Shown: one piece after another, positions 14,759 to 22,847 of the stretch
Layout: each line of letters opens with the position of its first letter
Position numbering within the stretch: position 1 is the first letter of the stretch
Source of the DNA: Acidobacteriota bacterium
Lineage (GTDB): Bacteria > Acidobacteriota > Thermoanaerobaculia > Multivoradales > J023
NCBI GenBank assembly: GCA_029263395.1
Contig: JAJCXO010000187.1
Location: 1-64,000, forward strand
Direction of reading: 5' to 3'
Length of the DNA stretch: 64,000 nucleotides
Translations under genes and position numbers: made by a program
Notes under the pieces: generated by a model
Told to the model about the DNA's origin: nothing
Seen by the model: only the letters and a program-made list of their open reading frames with translations
Databases searched by the model: none

Positions 14759-16347
14759 TGCAAATTCCTCAGTTCGACCACCGTCTGCAGCCAACGACGC
14801 CGGTATCGGATCTCATCGCTGAATGAATAGGTAGCACCCGCCACAGTGAAATCCGCACCGCGGTCGTAGTCCTCAATCGGCTGAATTTCTGGAGCTCGAT
14901 GGTTGAGGTCAGGGAAGCGTGCCTGAACCAGAGTGTTGATCCTCAAGTAGTGGAATTCGAGCGCCGTGTCGTACCATGTTTGTAGCGACGCTGTACCTTG
15001 AGGGGACGAGTAGTTGGTGGTCAGAGTCGACGTCGTATCGTCGACGGCATTGAACAGAATCTCATCGGTATCGTCGCCATCGTCCTGGATTTCTCCGTGT
15101 CCGACCGTGCCTCGTGCATCAGCGTCGGCGCCAACTGCTATCTGTAGGTCGAGCACGTTGTCTGCGATGTCGACCCGGTCGAGCACGGTGTTGGTACCGG
15201 GGAGAAAACGTGCTCGAGAGAGCACCGGTGTCAGCCGGGTTGTGTTGTCTCCGGGTACCTCCCATTCCGCTCGCACGAAAAGGCGGTACTCTTCGACCAA
15301 ACCGATCGAGCCAATATTGCTCGGCATCTCGATTTCGACAGCGGGTGGCCCAGCATCGACGGTCAACGTTGTACCACCAGCCCCCGGTCGTAGAATTGTG
15401 CCAGTGGTCATGTCGGCATAACCTGCGCCTGGCCCGAGCGATGGGTCTTGGTCTGGATCGAGTGTCACATTGAAGCTTATGCACTGCGGAATGTCTTCTG
15501 CAGCTGTTGCCGAGTGAACATCGATATTCGGACATGCCGCCAGATCGAGTTCGTTGGTGGTCGTCGTGTTGTGGTCGAACGCGGCGATGACGTAGGCATT
15601 CGGATTGAGCGTGTCACGCATCATGATGGCCAGTGGCTGCGCGGCTGTTTTGGCTGCCTTCAACCGATCAGAAAGCTCGCTGATTTCTTGCGGGTAATCC
15701 CAGTAGGTACGACCTGAAACGCGGGATCTTTCCGGCAAAATCACCTTGCCTGAAAAAACATCGGCGGTGATCCAGGCACTGACATCGAGCGGAGGATCCA
15801 GGTAGTACATAGGTGTCGACAGAACACCCCGCAAGATCAACACGTCGCTGCCCGGCAGCACGATGTCAGTGCCCTGATTCGCGGCCATAGAGTCGACGAC
15901 CCCAACAATGGTTGCCTCATCGACATTGTTGAGCAGGGAAACCGCATAGCCAGTTTTTGGAAACGTGCCAAACGTGTCGTAAATCGGCGCAGAGGCATCC
16001 GGCTGGCCGGACGGTAGATTGAGCATCGTTATGGGAAGTCCGCCGAGGCCGGCCATTCGTGTAAAACGCACAATCTCGGCTTGGCCGACCCGCAGGCTCT
16101 GCTGAAGCTCGGCGAGATGCGTCTGGGCACGGGCGAGGCGACTGCTGCTATCAAAGATAATCAAGAGGCCTATTAGAACCTCTACCATGATCACCATCGA
16201 CACCAGCAGCTCCACCAACGAGAAGCCCGCTTGCCGCGATCCACCACCCTGCCGTCGAACGAATCTAACCTTGTCGAACATGCTGCGTCTCCGTCTACTA
16301 ACTGGGGTCTCGGGCGATTGCTGGTCTCGGTCTTCAGCTGTTGCCAT
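14755..16347 (-). CDS. pilW: PilW-like minor pilin
   Basis: About 530 aa from ATG 16347, which shares one base with the pilV stop (TGATG). An N-terminal basic tail of about 38 residues precedes a type III signal QAGFSLVELLVSMVIMVEVLIGLLIIF, with the invariant Glu at +5 of the mature protein. A conserved segment RARAQTHLAELQQSLRVGQAEIVRFTRMAGLGG-like follows (residues 70-105), typical of PilW/GspJ. The remainder is a long beta-rich head with acidic stretches, larger than most PilW proteins (about 350 aa). The prepilin is cut by PilD and takes part in the PilVWX-FimT tip complex. ATG at 16281 (MFDKVRF) is a possible shorter start that would give a more usual leader length. Confidence 0.85.
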   Translation of the reverse strand: MATAEDRDQQSPETPVSRRRRSMFDKVRFVRRQGGGSRQAGFSLVELLVSMVIMVEVLIGLLIIFDSSSRLARAQTHLAELQQSLRVGQAEIVRFTRMAGLGGLPITMLNLPSGQPDASAPIYDTFGTFPKTGYAVSLLNNVDEATIVGVVDSMAANQGTDIVLPGSDVLILRGVLSTPMYYLDPPLDVSAWITADVFSGKVILPERSRVSGRTYWDYPQEISELSDRLKAAKTAAQPLAIMMRDTLNPNAYVIAAFDHNTTTTNELDLAACPNIDVHSATAAEDIPQCISFNVTLDPDQDPSLGPGAGYADMTTGTILRPGAGGTTLTVDAGPPAVEIEMPSNIGSIGLVEEYRLFVRAEWEVPGDNTTRLTPVLSRARFLPGTNTVLDRVDIADNVLDLQIAVGADADARGTVGHGEIQDDGDDTDEILFNAVDDTTSTLTTNYSSPQGTASLQTWYDTALEFHYLRINTLVQARFPDLNHRAPEIQPIEDYDRGADFTVAGATYSFSDEIRYRRRWLQTVVELRNLQ

Positions 16348-16985
16348 CAATAGACTCTGAACTGGCCAACCGTCATGCGCTGCCCAACATTGAGCAAGTT
16401 GTCGGCACTATTCTCCTGTCGATCCTGCTGGATCGAGATCCGGAACTCGGTGAGGTGTGCATTGTTGAGATCGCCACCCATGTCGGTCGCCAGCGGCGAG
16501 TCGAAAAGCCGTGGATCGCCTAGCGAACTGAGTGCCCCGCCCTCGACATCAATCGCGATGTGGATGTCAGCGTAGGAGTATTTGCGGATTGCGAAGTCGC
16601 GGGCCCAAAGAATCGGCCCAGCCGCATCTGTTCGAAGGTCGACCCACTCCTCGTCACCAAGCTTGGCCGGTGTGCCTTCTGAGTGAAGGTTGCCGGTATC
16701 CCAATAACGCCGGTTGAACGTTCGCACATTCTGAGTGGCGCCGGTCAACTGCCAATCGTCGCGGTCGATTGTGGCTTGGTTGTTCTCTTCCAGCTCTGCG
16801 GTGATAAACGTCGAAGCTTGGCTGGATCGCCCACCGCGGATATTACTCTCCAGAGCTCGCATGAACAGTGGCAGCACACTGACAGCAACCACCAACAGCA
16901 AAGCCGCAGCAAACAACCCTTCGAGAAGCGAGAACCCTTGCTCGCTCGATTGGGCGCGCCGCCGGTTCGTTTTTCCAATGCTCAT
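16347..16985 (-). CDS. pilV: PilV-like minor pilin
   Basis: 212 aa. The leader MSIGKTNRRRAQSSEQ is followed by the cleavage site and helix GFSLLEGLFAAALLLVVAVSVLPLFMRAL, with Glu at +5. A PilV-type segment SQASTFITAELEENNQ follows. AAGGTCGAAGGA lies just before the ATG. It is a minor pilin expected to sit at the pilus tip with PilW, PilX and FimT. It follows the FimT gene by 48 bp and overlaps pilW by one base, so it is translated from the same message. Confidence 0.83.
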   Translation of the reverse strand: MSIGKTNRRRAQSSEQGFSLLEGLFAAALLLVVAVSVLPLFMRALESNIRGGRSSQASTFITAELEENNQATIDRDDWQLTGATQNVRTFNRRYWDTGNLHSEGTPAKLGDEEWVDLRTDAAGPILWARDFAIRKYSYADIHIAIDVEGGALSSLGDPRLFDSPLATDMGGDLNNAHLTEFRISIQQDRQENSADNLLNVGQRMTVGQFRVY

Positions 16986-17033
16986 TCCTTCGACCTCACC
17001 TTGTTCTGTATCTGACCGTTCGGGAGCAGGTCC

Positions 17034-17675
17034 TCAATACCATGTCCACGTAAACCCAGTGGTCACGGCACTCGTCCGTTCGTAAAATCCTTCACCGCCC
17101 GGCGCGTCGGCTGCTTTTAAGAACTTCCGGATTTTTGGCTGCCCGGCGGAGAATGCAAGGACAACCTGCAGCACGTTATCGCCACCATCTGAAACACAGA
17201 CCGCCCCGGTTCCAGTTGTACCACCACCGCCGGCATCGATCGCAACCCCGGTACTATCCCAAGTGATTTTATCGCCACCCCAGCTGTCACCGCTGCCATC
17301 GTACTTGTCCTGGCAGTCGGCCGGGCTGACCGCGGTGTAGATCGACGCGGCTTGGTCGTCGAGCACCAACTCGATGACATCGGTCACTCCGAGACCAAAC
17401 ACTGAAGTCCCCATGACCTCCACCGAAGCCTGCCCACCGTCGCGAATCGCGCGTAGACGCGTCTGCCGCATGACGTTGGCAACGTCATTGGCTGCCGACT
17501 CGAGGCGCACTCTGTTCAGCTGGTTGAATAAGGCTGGAATACCGAGAACTGAAATGATGCCCAAGATGGCGAGAACTACCAACACCTCCAAGAGCGAAAA
17601 ACCTGAAGACCGATCAGGCGCGGGCAAAGACAAACCGCGGGCAGAACCGGAAACTGAATTAGCTTTTCTTCGCAT
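17034..17675 (-). CDS. fimT: FimT/GspH-type minor pseudopilin
   Basis: About 213 aa from ATG 17675, with GAGG eight to nine bases upstream. The leader is unusually long (24 residues) and ends in the type III signal GFSLLEVLVVLAILGIISVLGIPAL, with Glu at +5. Residues about 55-80 (ESAANDVANVMRQTRLRAIRDG) match the GspH/FimT N-terminal helix continuation, and the C-terminal part is a beta-rich head with several Gly/Asp turns. It is the first gene of the minor-pilin operon. A sigma-54-like promoter (17691-17706) lies so close that transcription would begin only about five bases before this ATG. A downstream TTG start with a shorter leader cannot be excluded. Confidence 0.82.
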   Translation of the reverse strand: MRRKANSVSGSARGLSLPAPDRSSGFSLLEVLVVLAILGIISVLGIPALFNQLNRVRLESAANDVANVMRQTRLRAIRDGGQASVEVMGTSVFGLGVTDVIELVLDDQAASIYTAVSPADCQDKYDGSGDSWGGDKITWDSTGVAIDAGGGGTTGTGAVCVSDGGDNVLQVVLAFSAGQPKIRKFLKAADAPGGEGFYERTSAVTTGFTWTWY

Positions 17676-17690
17676 GACAATACCTCGTGA

Positions 17691-17706
17691 AGCAAACTGT
17701 GTACCA
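17691..17706 (-). promoter_or_regulatory. Candidate sigma-54 promoter of the minor-pilin operon
   Basis: The minus strand reads TGGTAC-ACAGT-TTGCT, with GG and GC ten bases apart as sigma-54 needs; only the fourth base of the -24 box departs from TGGCAC. The expected start point is near 17680, five bases before the fimT ATG. No TTTGTCA site was seen just upstream. The match is good but shorter in support than the pilin site. Confidence 0.55.
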
Positions 17707-17794
17707 GGCTGACCTGGACAGGACAAGGCTAAACTTATCAGTACTTTAGGCCTAACGCTGTCGCTACAAGCACCAAGTCGACACTTTCAACATG

Positions 17795-19543
17795 TTACTT
17801 TGGGTTACATTCTTGCCAGGTACGACTCGCGACTCGCGGAATCCATAATTTAACGCGGGTGCCGCCGCTAGCCCGATTCTCGAGCTCAATGCGGCCGGCG
17901 TGCAGCAGAACGATCCGCCGGGTCAGCGCAAGCCCCATCCCGACTCCACCTTCGCGCCGGGTGAAAAAAGGATCGAATAGACGCTCGGCAACTTCAGGTG
18001 AAAGGCCTTCGCCACGGTCTTCGATCACCACCTCGATTCCTGAATCACCGCTGATGAGTCGCGCCTGTACCGGCTCCTCTCGACGCGCCTCGCACTGCGC
18101 TTCAATAGCGTTGGCAAGCACGTTTCGGAACGCCCGCTCGAGCAGCAGAGGATCCCCTAAAACGTCGAAGTCAGCGGTCGCCGAGTCTTCGCTGCAGACC
18201 GTGATTGTGCCACCCTCCAATGCTGGATCCGCAGCTGAACGGTGCACCAACCGTAAGAGATCTACCTGGCTGGGTTTGGCGGTTCCAGGGCGTGCGAATT
18301 TCAGAAAATCGTCGAGGACCCGCTTGAGATGATCGCTCTCGTGCTGGATCTCCCCCAGGTAGTCACGGATCGACTCCTGATCAGCACTGCGATCGATCAG
18401 TGTCAGGTAGCCCCTGAGCGTCGCCAAGCTGTTTCGCATCTCATGAGCGACACCGGCCGTTAACTCACCGAGCTGCGAGAGGCTATCCACTAGCTGCTTT
18501 TCTTGAATCTCACGCTGAGCTTCCGTCAGGTCGGCAAACATCACCAGGAAGCCGCGCAGTTGCCCATCGTCACGACGTAGCGGATGCGCGGTCACACCTA
18601 AAGTCCGTTCGCCCTCGGACAGCTCGAGGACACACTCTTCGCGCTGCACCGTCTGCTCGAGACGGATCGCCCGCGTCAACAACATTTCGAGTTCAGGATG
18701 ACCAGGGAGTGCTTCTGCCAACGAACGACCGATCGGCGCTGGCTCGAGCTCCAACAGAGCCGCACCGATTTCATTCAAGGCGAGTAACACGCCTTCGGCA
18801 TCCAACAACAGAACGCCGCTTTCAAGACTTTTGGTCAGTGCTCCCTCGAGGGCCTTCAACTCGTCGATCTCCGACGCGCTGGGCGGTGGCGGTTGGGCGA
18901 GAGCGTCGAGGGCTTTCTCGAAGGTTTCGACCAGGAAGATGACCTCGTCTTCCGATTCTGGCATCTCTTGGCCGGCGTGACGCGCACGTTCGACCAAACG
19001 ATCGAACGGAGCCAGGAATCGACGCAGGAAAAAGAGCACCAAGAGGGTGATCGCACCATTAACGGTCAACATGACTGGGGTCAATATGCCGAGACTGCGT
19101 TGCCGACTACGCAGCAGCGTGGCCGGCAGTTCGACCCACACCGTCAACGTCTCATCGAACCGCTTGAATCGAGCGGTGCCGATCAAGGGTCGGTCGTCGA
19201 AACCTGGCAGGAACCAGCCTTTCGATCCAACCTGCGACCCTGCCACCTGCGACCCTGTAACCGGCGGTTCGTCACCCGGCCCAAGGATCACAACTCTCCG
19301 AGCTCGCGGCAACCGGCGGCGTAAATCGTCGGCGGCGGGCAAGACTCGAGCAGCCACCAATTCGCCAGCCAATGTGCGGGCTAGCTGAAGCGCCTCGGCT
19401 TCACGCTCCTCGACCAATAAGTCGATGGCCCCGCGGTAGGACAACAGAGCATAGGTCGACAGCAAAACAAGGATCAAGAGAGCAACCGGCAGGAGGATGA
19501 GAAACTCCCGGCGCTGGCCGATCCCCCGCCTGCGCTGGGTCAT
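17795..19543 (-). CDS. PilS-like membrane sensor histidine kinase
   Basis: 582 aa. Two membrane helices (residues about 14-36 and 155-178) flank a periplasmic sensor region; a HAMP-like stretch follows (RFLAPFDRLVERAR). A PAS-like domain (about 235-335: SGVLLLDAEGVLLALNEIGAALL) precedes the HisKA box with the phospho-His in VAHEMRNSLATLRGYL. The HATPase domain has the N box RAFRNVLANAIEA, the G1 box EDRGEGLS and FDPFFTRREGGVGMGLALTRRIV. The layout is NtrB/PilS class. ATG 19543 overlaps the prepilin peptidase stop (ATGA). Its likely partner is the NtrC-family regulator at 6455-7765, separated from it by the pilin operon. The periplasmic loop has a small duplication, GSQVAGSQV. The first helix count (two) is fewer than the six of Pseudomonas PilS, so signal input probably differs. 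Confidence 0.88.
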   Translation of the reverse strand: MTQRRRGIGQRREFLILLPVALLILVLLSTYALLSYRGAIDLLVEEREAEALQLARTLAGELVAARVLPAADDLRRRLPRARRVVILGPGDEPPVTGSQVAGSQVGSKGWFLPGFDDRPLIGTARFKRFDETLTVWVELPATLLRSRQRSLGILTPVMLTVNGAITLLVLFFLRRFLAPFDRLVERARHAGQEMPESEDEVIFLVETFEKALDALAQPPPPSASEIDELKALEGALTKSLESGVLLLDAEGVLLALNEIGAALLELEPAPIGRSLAEALPGHPELEMLLTRAIRLEQTVQREECVLELSEGERTLGVTAHPLRRDDGQLRGFLVMFADLTEAQREIQEKQLVDSLSQLGELTAGVAHEMRNSLATLRGYLTLIDRSADQESIRDYLGEIQHESDHLKRVLDDFLKFARPGTAKPSQVDLLRLVHRSAADPALEGGTITVCSEDSATADFDVLGDPLLLERAFRNVLANAIEAQCEARREEPVQARLISGDSGIEVVIEDRGEGLSPEVAERLFDPFFTRREGGVGMGLALTRRIVLLHAGRIELENRASGGTRVKLWIPRVASRTWQECNPK

Positions 19544-20373
19544 GGCGAAACCAGAGTGCTCGGCGAAACCAGGGCGTTTGGAGATACCAGGGCGCTCAGG
19601 CCTGTGACCGCAAAATACGTCTCCAGCAACTCATGGGCGTAGAACAAACTCGCGATCGCTCCGAGCGCCAGAAAAAAGCCGAACGGAAGTTTGGACTGTG
19701 GCCCCATCCGGCCACTGAGCATCAACGCGCCGCCGACCAAGGAGCCGATCAGCGAGCTCAACAAGAGGGTGATGACCACACTCTGCCAGCCCAGAAAAGC
19801 CCCGATCATGGCAAGCATCTTGACGTCGCCGAGGCCCATGCCATAAACCCCCTTCCACCAGTACCAACCCCAGCTCAGTGCCGCTAGCACACCAGCCCCG
19901 AGCAGCACTCCGATCACAGCTTCCATCAACGTACTCCACGAGATCCATGGCTGGAGTACCAAACCCAACACGATTCCCGGCTTGGTGATGACATCCGGCA
20001 GGATGTAATGCTCCAGATCGATCATCCCCAAAACAATCATCGCGCAGCAAAACACCACGGCGACCAGGCTATCGACAAACGTGTCGAAACGGAGATAACT
20101 GAGCAGGAAGCAACCTCCGGTCACGATCTCGATCAGCGGATAACGCCAAGAGATCATCGCGCCACATTGTCGACACCGGCCCCGAAGCAGCAAATAGCTC
20201 AGGACCGGTATGTTGCCCCAAGGTGGGATGGCTGCCCGACAACGAGGGCAGCGCGAGCGCGGCAGAACCGTCGAGATGCCCCGTGGCAGCCGGAAGATGA
20301 CAACGTTCAGGTAGCTTCCGAACACCAGACCGAACAGAACGACATAGATGCCTAAAATTTGCTGGATCGACAC
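19540..20373 (-). CDS. pilD: Prepilin peptidase / N-methyltransferase PilD
   Basis: 277 aa from a GTG start. The N-terminal domain has FGSYLNVVIFRLPRG and two CxxC pairs (CPRC and CRQC, residues about 42-68) for zinc. The aspartyl protease residues appear in GMIDLEHYILPD and GLGDVK within the helical bundle. PilD cuts the leader of type IV prepilins and methylates the new N-terminus at the inner membrane. Its substrates include the five prepilins encoded here. The C-terminus ends in three copies of a six-residue repeat. It follows the pilin gene after 135 bp holding stem-loops, so it may be transcribed by limited read-through from the pilin promoter. It overlaps the kinase gene by four bases. 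Confidence 0.95.
   Translation of the reverse strand: MSIQQILGIYVVLFGLVFGSYLNVVIFRLPRGISTVLPRSRCPRCRAAIPPWGNIPVLSYLLLRGRCRQCGAMISWRYPLIEIVTGGCFLLSYLRFDTFVDSLVAVVFCCAMIVLGMIDLEHYILPDVITKPGIVLGLVLQPWISWSTLMEAVIGVLLGAGVLAALSWGWYWWKGVYGMGLGDVKMLAMIGAFLGWQSVVITLLLSSLIGSLVGGALMLSGRMGPQSKLPFGFFLALGAIASLFYAHELLETYFAVTGLSALVSPNALVSPSTLVSP
19544..19597. repeat. 18-bp tandem repeat, three copies, at the 3' end of pilD
   Basis: Units 19544-19561, 19562-19579 and 19580-19597 share the pattern GGCGAAACCAGRGYGYTY (a G becomes A in the last). They encode the repeated C-terminal peptide LVSP-xx of the prepilin peptidase and end exactly at the ATGA overlap with the kinase gene. Confidence 0.9.
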
Positions 20374-20416
20374 GTCGGCGATTCTAGTCCCAAATCAATT
20401 TTCTGGCCCCAAAACA

Positions 20417-20445
20417 AAACGAGACGCCGATTCGACGTCTCGTTT
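20417..20445 (-). terminator. Rho-independent terminator after the pilin gene
   Basis: On the minus strand AAACGAGACG pairs perfectly with CGTCTCGTTT (10 bp, nine-base loop) and is followed by TGTTTT. It lies between the pilin stop and pilD, so it probably limits downstream expression relative to pilin. Confidence 0.75.
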
Positions 20446-20472
20446 GGCGCGGAGGATCTCCGCTGCTGATCT

Positions 20473-20498
20473 TTTTGCAGACCCGGAGGTCTGCAAAA
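20473..20498 (-). terminator. Strong stem-loop just after the pilin stop
   Basis: TTTTGCAGACC and GGTCTGCAAAA form a perfect 11-bp stem with a four-base loop, ten bases downstream of the pilin stop. It has an A-rich rather than T-rich 3' flank on the minus strand, so it may protect the message from decay or act with the terminator at 20417-20445. A third small hairpin (GCGGAG/CTCCGC) lies between them at 20449-20463. Confidence 0.6.
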
Positions 20499-20508
20499 GT
20501 CACTCAGA

Positions 20509-21057
20509 CTAGTTCGAGGAAACCTGGCCAGGCCAGCTGACGAAATAACCGTCGGCCCAGATGATGTCCGTGTCGTAGTCAGTAGCCACGAACGGCGCAA
20601 CATTGTGGGAGGTACCGGAGCAGGTAGAATCCACCGCGGAGCCATCACGGCCACCCGAGCAAATGACGAGCACGTTCGAAGCCAGCAAGTTGCCGTTCGC
20701 ACCGAAGCGGAAGTCATACTTCCAGCCGTCTTCCTGGGGAACTTCCTGCATGTAGAAGAACGAGTCGCTGGGGTGCATGTAGTTGAAGAGCGTCGGATAG
20801 TCGACCATTTCGGTCTCGCCGCCGTCCCAGGTCTTCGCAGCACCAGCCGACGCAGCACCCACTTGATCGGTGAGCCAGGACATCCAGGCCGTTCCGGTGT
20901 TGCGTATGTCAGCCACTGTTCTCTTTTGTTTGGCCTTCTGCAAGGCGTCGAGCAAGTTTGGAATCAAAATCGCCGCGATGATGCCGATGATCGCAACAAC
21001 GATCAGTAGCTCGATGAGCGTGAAACCACCTTGACGCCGACGGATACGATTGAGCAT
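20509..21057 (-). CDS. Major type IV pilin-like protein (prepilin)
   Basis: 182 aa. ATG 21057 follows AGAAGGAGAA. The leader MLNRIRRRQGG is followed by FTLIELLIVVAIIGIIAAILIPNLL, a textbook type IV prepilin signal with Glu at +5. The helix continues ALQKAKQKRTVADIRNTGTAW, as in pseudopilin-like major pilins of Acidobacteriota and delta-type groups. The head domain carries two Cys (ICSGG, STCSG) that could form the D-region disulfide. It is the only gene here with its own strong sigma-54 promoter and terminator, which is expected for a highly expressed subunit. A GspG-like pseudopilin is the main alternative. Confidence 0.87.
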   Translation of the reverse strand: MLNRIRRRQGGFTLIELLIVVAIIGIIAAILIPNLLDALQKAKQKRTVADIRNTGTAWMSWLTDQVGAASAGAAKTWDGGETEMVDYPTLFNYMHPSDSFFYMQEVPQEDGWKYDFRFGANGNLLASNVLVICSGGRDGSAVDSTCSGTSHNVAPFVATDYDTDIIWADGYFVSWPGQVSSN

Positions 21058-21185
21058 AGACTTCTCCTTCTGCTGTTTCTGTTGCGGCGCCACTGACGCC
21101 CGGTCTACCTTCAGGCGTCTCCGCCTACTTCAGATCTCGGAGCCAAGCTCGGGCCCCTGATTGTTTCTTATCACCATCAAGCTAT

Positions 21186-21202
21186 TGCAAGTCCTGTGCC
21201 AG
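21186..21202 (-). promoter_or_regulatory. Sigma-54 promoter of the pilin gene
   Basis: The minus strand reads CTGGCAC-AGGAC-TTGCA, matching the consensus TGGCAC-N5-TTGCW at every fixed base. The predicted start is near 21175, leaving a 5' leader of about 118 bases, which includes a small GGCG-GAGA-CGCC hairpin near 21108-21121. It fits the rule that pilA genes are driven by sigma-54 and PilR. Confidence 0.85.
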
Positions 21203-21315
21203 ACAAGAGACCGGCGATGAACCCATTGTTTGACCCCGCTTTTCATCGGCATTACCCAAGATATGGGGGCGAGTCGTCGACATCGGCCCAAGGACTCCAA
21301 GTTCACCTGACCAAA

Positions 21316-21336
21316 TTTGTCATCGTCATTGACAAA
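21316..21336. promoter_or_regulatory. TTTGTCA dyad, candidate enhancer of the pilin promoter
   Basis: TTTGTCA-N7-TGACAAA is a perfect 7-bp inverted repeat centred about 130 bp upstream of the sigma-54 boxes, a normal distance for an NtrC-class enhancer. The half-site contains TGTC, as reported for PilR sites in Pseudomonas and Myxococcus. The same half-site recurs three times at 43659-43707. Confidence 0.5.
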
Positions 21337-21353
21337 CTTCCTCACCGGGAACC

Positions 21354-22754
21354 TCAACGCACGAGCCGACCAACAAGATCGACGTAGCGCTCGACACCCT
21401 CCAAGAAAGGCGGTACAGGCATCCGCTCGTTGCGGCCCTTCATCTTCTGAGAATCACTCGAGACGATCCAAAAGGGCGAGTACCCGAATGACGGCACCCC
21501 CTGCTGCCGAAAGAATCGGGCATCGGTCGCGACCCAGGGCAAAAACAGCGGCCCGTGCGGTACGTCGGGCAATCTCTCGCTCATGAGCTTGTCGATGGTT
21601 TGAAACACGGGATGATCAAACGAGGTGAGGACGGCCGGCCCATGCGGTATATCAAGCACGTAGTCGAATGCCTCGAGGCTCGCTGGCATCAACTCCTCCC
21701 AAGCTTCCTCGACCTCCGCATCCGGTAGTAGGTGGAGGATCAATCGCATCTTGAAGCCGCCTTCAGGATCGACTTCAACGGGAAAGACGACAACCTCATT
21801 GCGGGTCATCGCCTGGGTATAAGGCGGCAACGTCGCAAATTCGGGATGGTTGGCCAGCTGGTCGGGCCGATTGAGGATACGCCGCAACTCCGGATTGTCT
21901 CGCGAGCCACTGTAAGTCGCGAGAAAACTCGACACCAACCTTCCCGGCGTACGCGGCGGTGCCGAGGCCTGCATCAACTCTTGGCGTAGTTCTTGGAGGC
22001 GTTGTTGGTCTCCATCACACACCCAGATGTCGACAAATCTCTTCTGGCCAAACTCCGTTCCCCAATACTTGACTTCGGTCAGGTCGGTTGCCTCTACGGA
22101 TCCTCCCTCTGTCAGCACAGCATAGAACCTCGAGATGAGATCAGGATGCTGCTGTATGAGACGCCGCGTACCCATGAGGCTGGCCCTTTCCTCGTCACCG
22201 GTTGCGAGAAAAATCAAGGACCGCTGCAACGGCTCGCCTTGGCGTTTCATTTCCAACATGCTCATCAACTGCGCTATTGCGAGGCTCTTCATGTCGAACG
22301 CGCCGCGTCCGTAAATGAAGGGCGGGTCGAGAGCTCCGCTGAACGGCGGGAAACGCCAAGTTTCGGGCTGGGGCGCTGGCTCGACATCGATATGGTTGTG
22401 CAGAACCAATGCTTGGTGCTCGGCACCTTCTAGGATCGCCCACAGGTTGGCGTTGCGACGGCCGAGCCGCTCCACATGCACCGTAATGCCTTCGCTCTCC
22501 AAGGTCCGAGCCAAGAACTCGGCTCCGGGTATCTCGTTGCCCTCTGGATAACTCGTATCGATCGCCAGATACTGCCGGAAAATCTCGACCGCCTCGTGCT
22601 TCGAGAAATCGACGCCGTGCCAACTCTGATCGGGATCGAAACGACCAGCGAGGTTGATGATCCCTGCAACCAAGGCGATCAAAACGATCGGCGAGAGATA
22701 CAGCAACGCCCGAGCACGTCCGCGATTTTTGTGGATCAACGACTTCTGCAGCAT
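21354..22754 (-). CDS. Membrane-anchored M20 family metallopeptidase (PM20D1/carboxypeptidase S-like)
   Basis: 466 aa. One N-terminal helix (residues about 17-36, LYLSPIVLIALVAGIINLAG) anchors the enzyme. The M20 metal and catalytic residues are visible: HNHIDVEP (metal His and catalytic Asp), GRGAFDMKS (bridging Asp), TGDEE (general base and metal Glu), and a late His within DIPHGPAVLTSFDHP. A lid domain lies between. The family hydrolyses or forms amide bonds in N-acyl amino acids, dipeptides and related compounds; the anchored form resembles PM20D1 and yeast carboxypeptidase S. It is divergent from the GT-C gene at 22848 and downstream of nothing on its strand. The link to pili or glycan is only positional. 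Confidence 0.88.
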   Translation of the reverse strand: MLQKSLIHKNRGRARALLYLSPIVLIALVAGIINLAGRFDPDQSWHGVDFSKHEAVEIFRQYLAIDTSYPEGNEIPGAEFLARTLESEGITVHVERLGRRNANLWAILEGAEHQALVLHNHIDVEPAPQPETWRFPPFSGALDPPFIYGRGAFDMKSLAIAQLMSMLEMKRQGEPLQRSLIFLATGDEERASLMGTRRLIQQHPDLISRFYAVLTEGGSVEATDLTEVKYWGTEFGQKRFVDIWVCDGDQQRLQELRQELMQASAPPRTPGRLVSSFLATYSGSRDNPELRRILNRPDQLANHPEFATLPPYTQAMTRNEVVVFPVEVDPEGGFKMRLILHLLPDAEVEEAWEELMPASLEAFDYVLDIPHGPAVLTSFDHPVFQTIDKLMSERLPDVPHGPLFLPWVATDARFFRQQGVPSFGYSPFWIVSSDSQKMKGRNERMPVPPFLEGVERYVDLVGRLVR

Positions 22755-22847
22755 GGGACCGCGAATGGTACCATCCGATTTGGTTCCACTTCCATAACGA
22801 TCTGTCTACAGCGTGGAGCGACTCGCATCACCCCTCCCAAAGGCACC

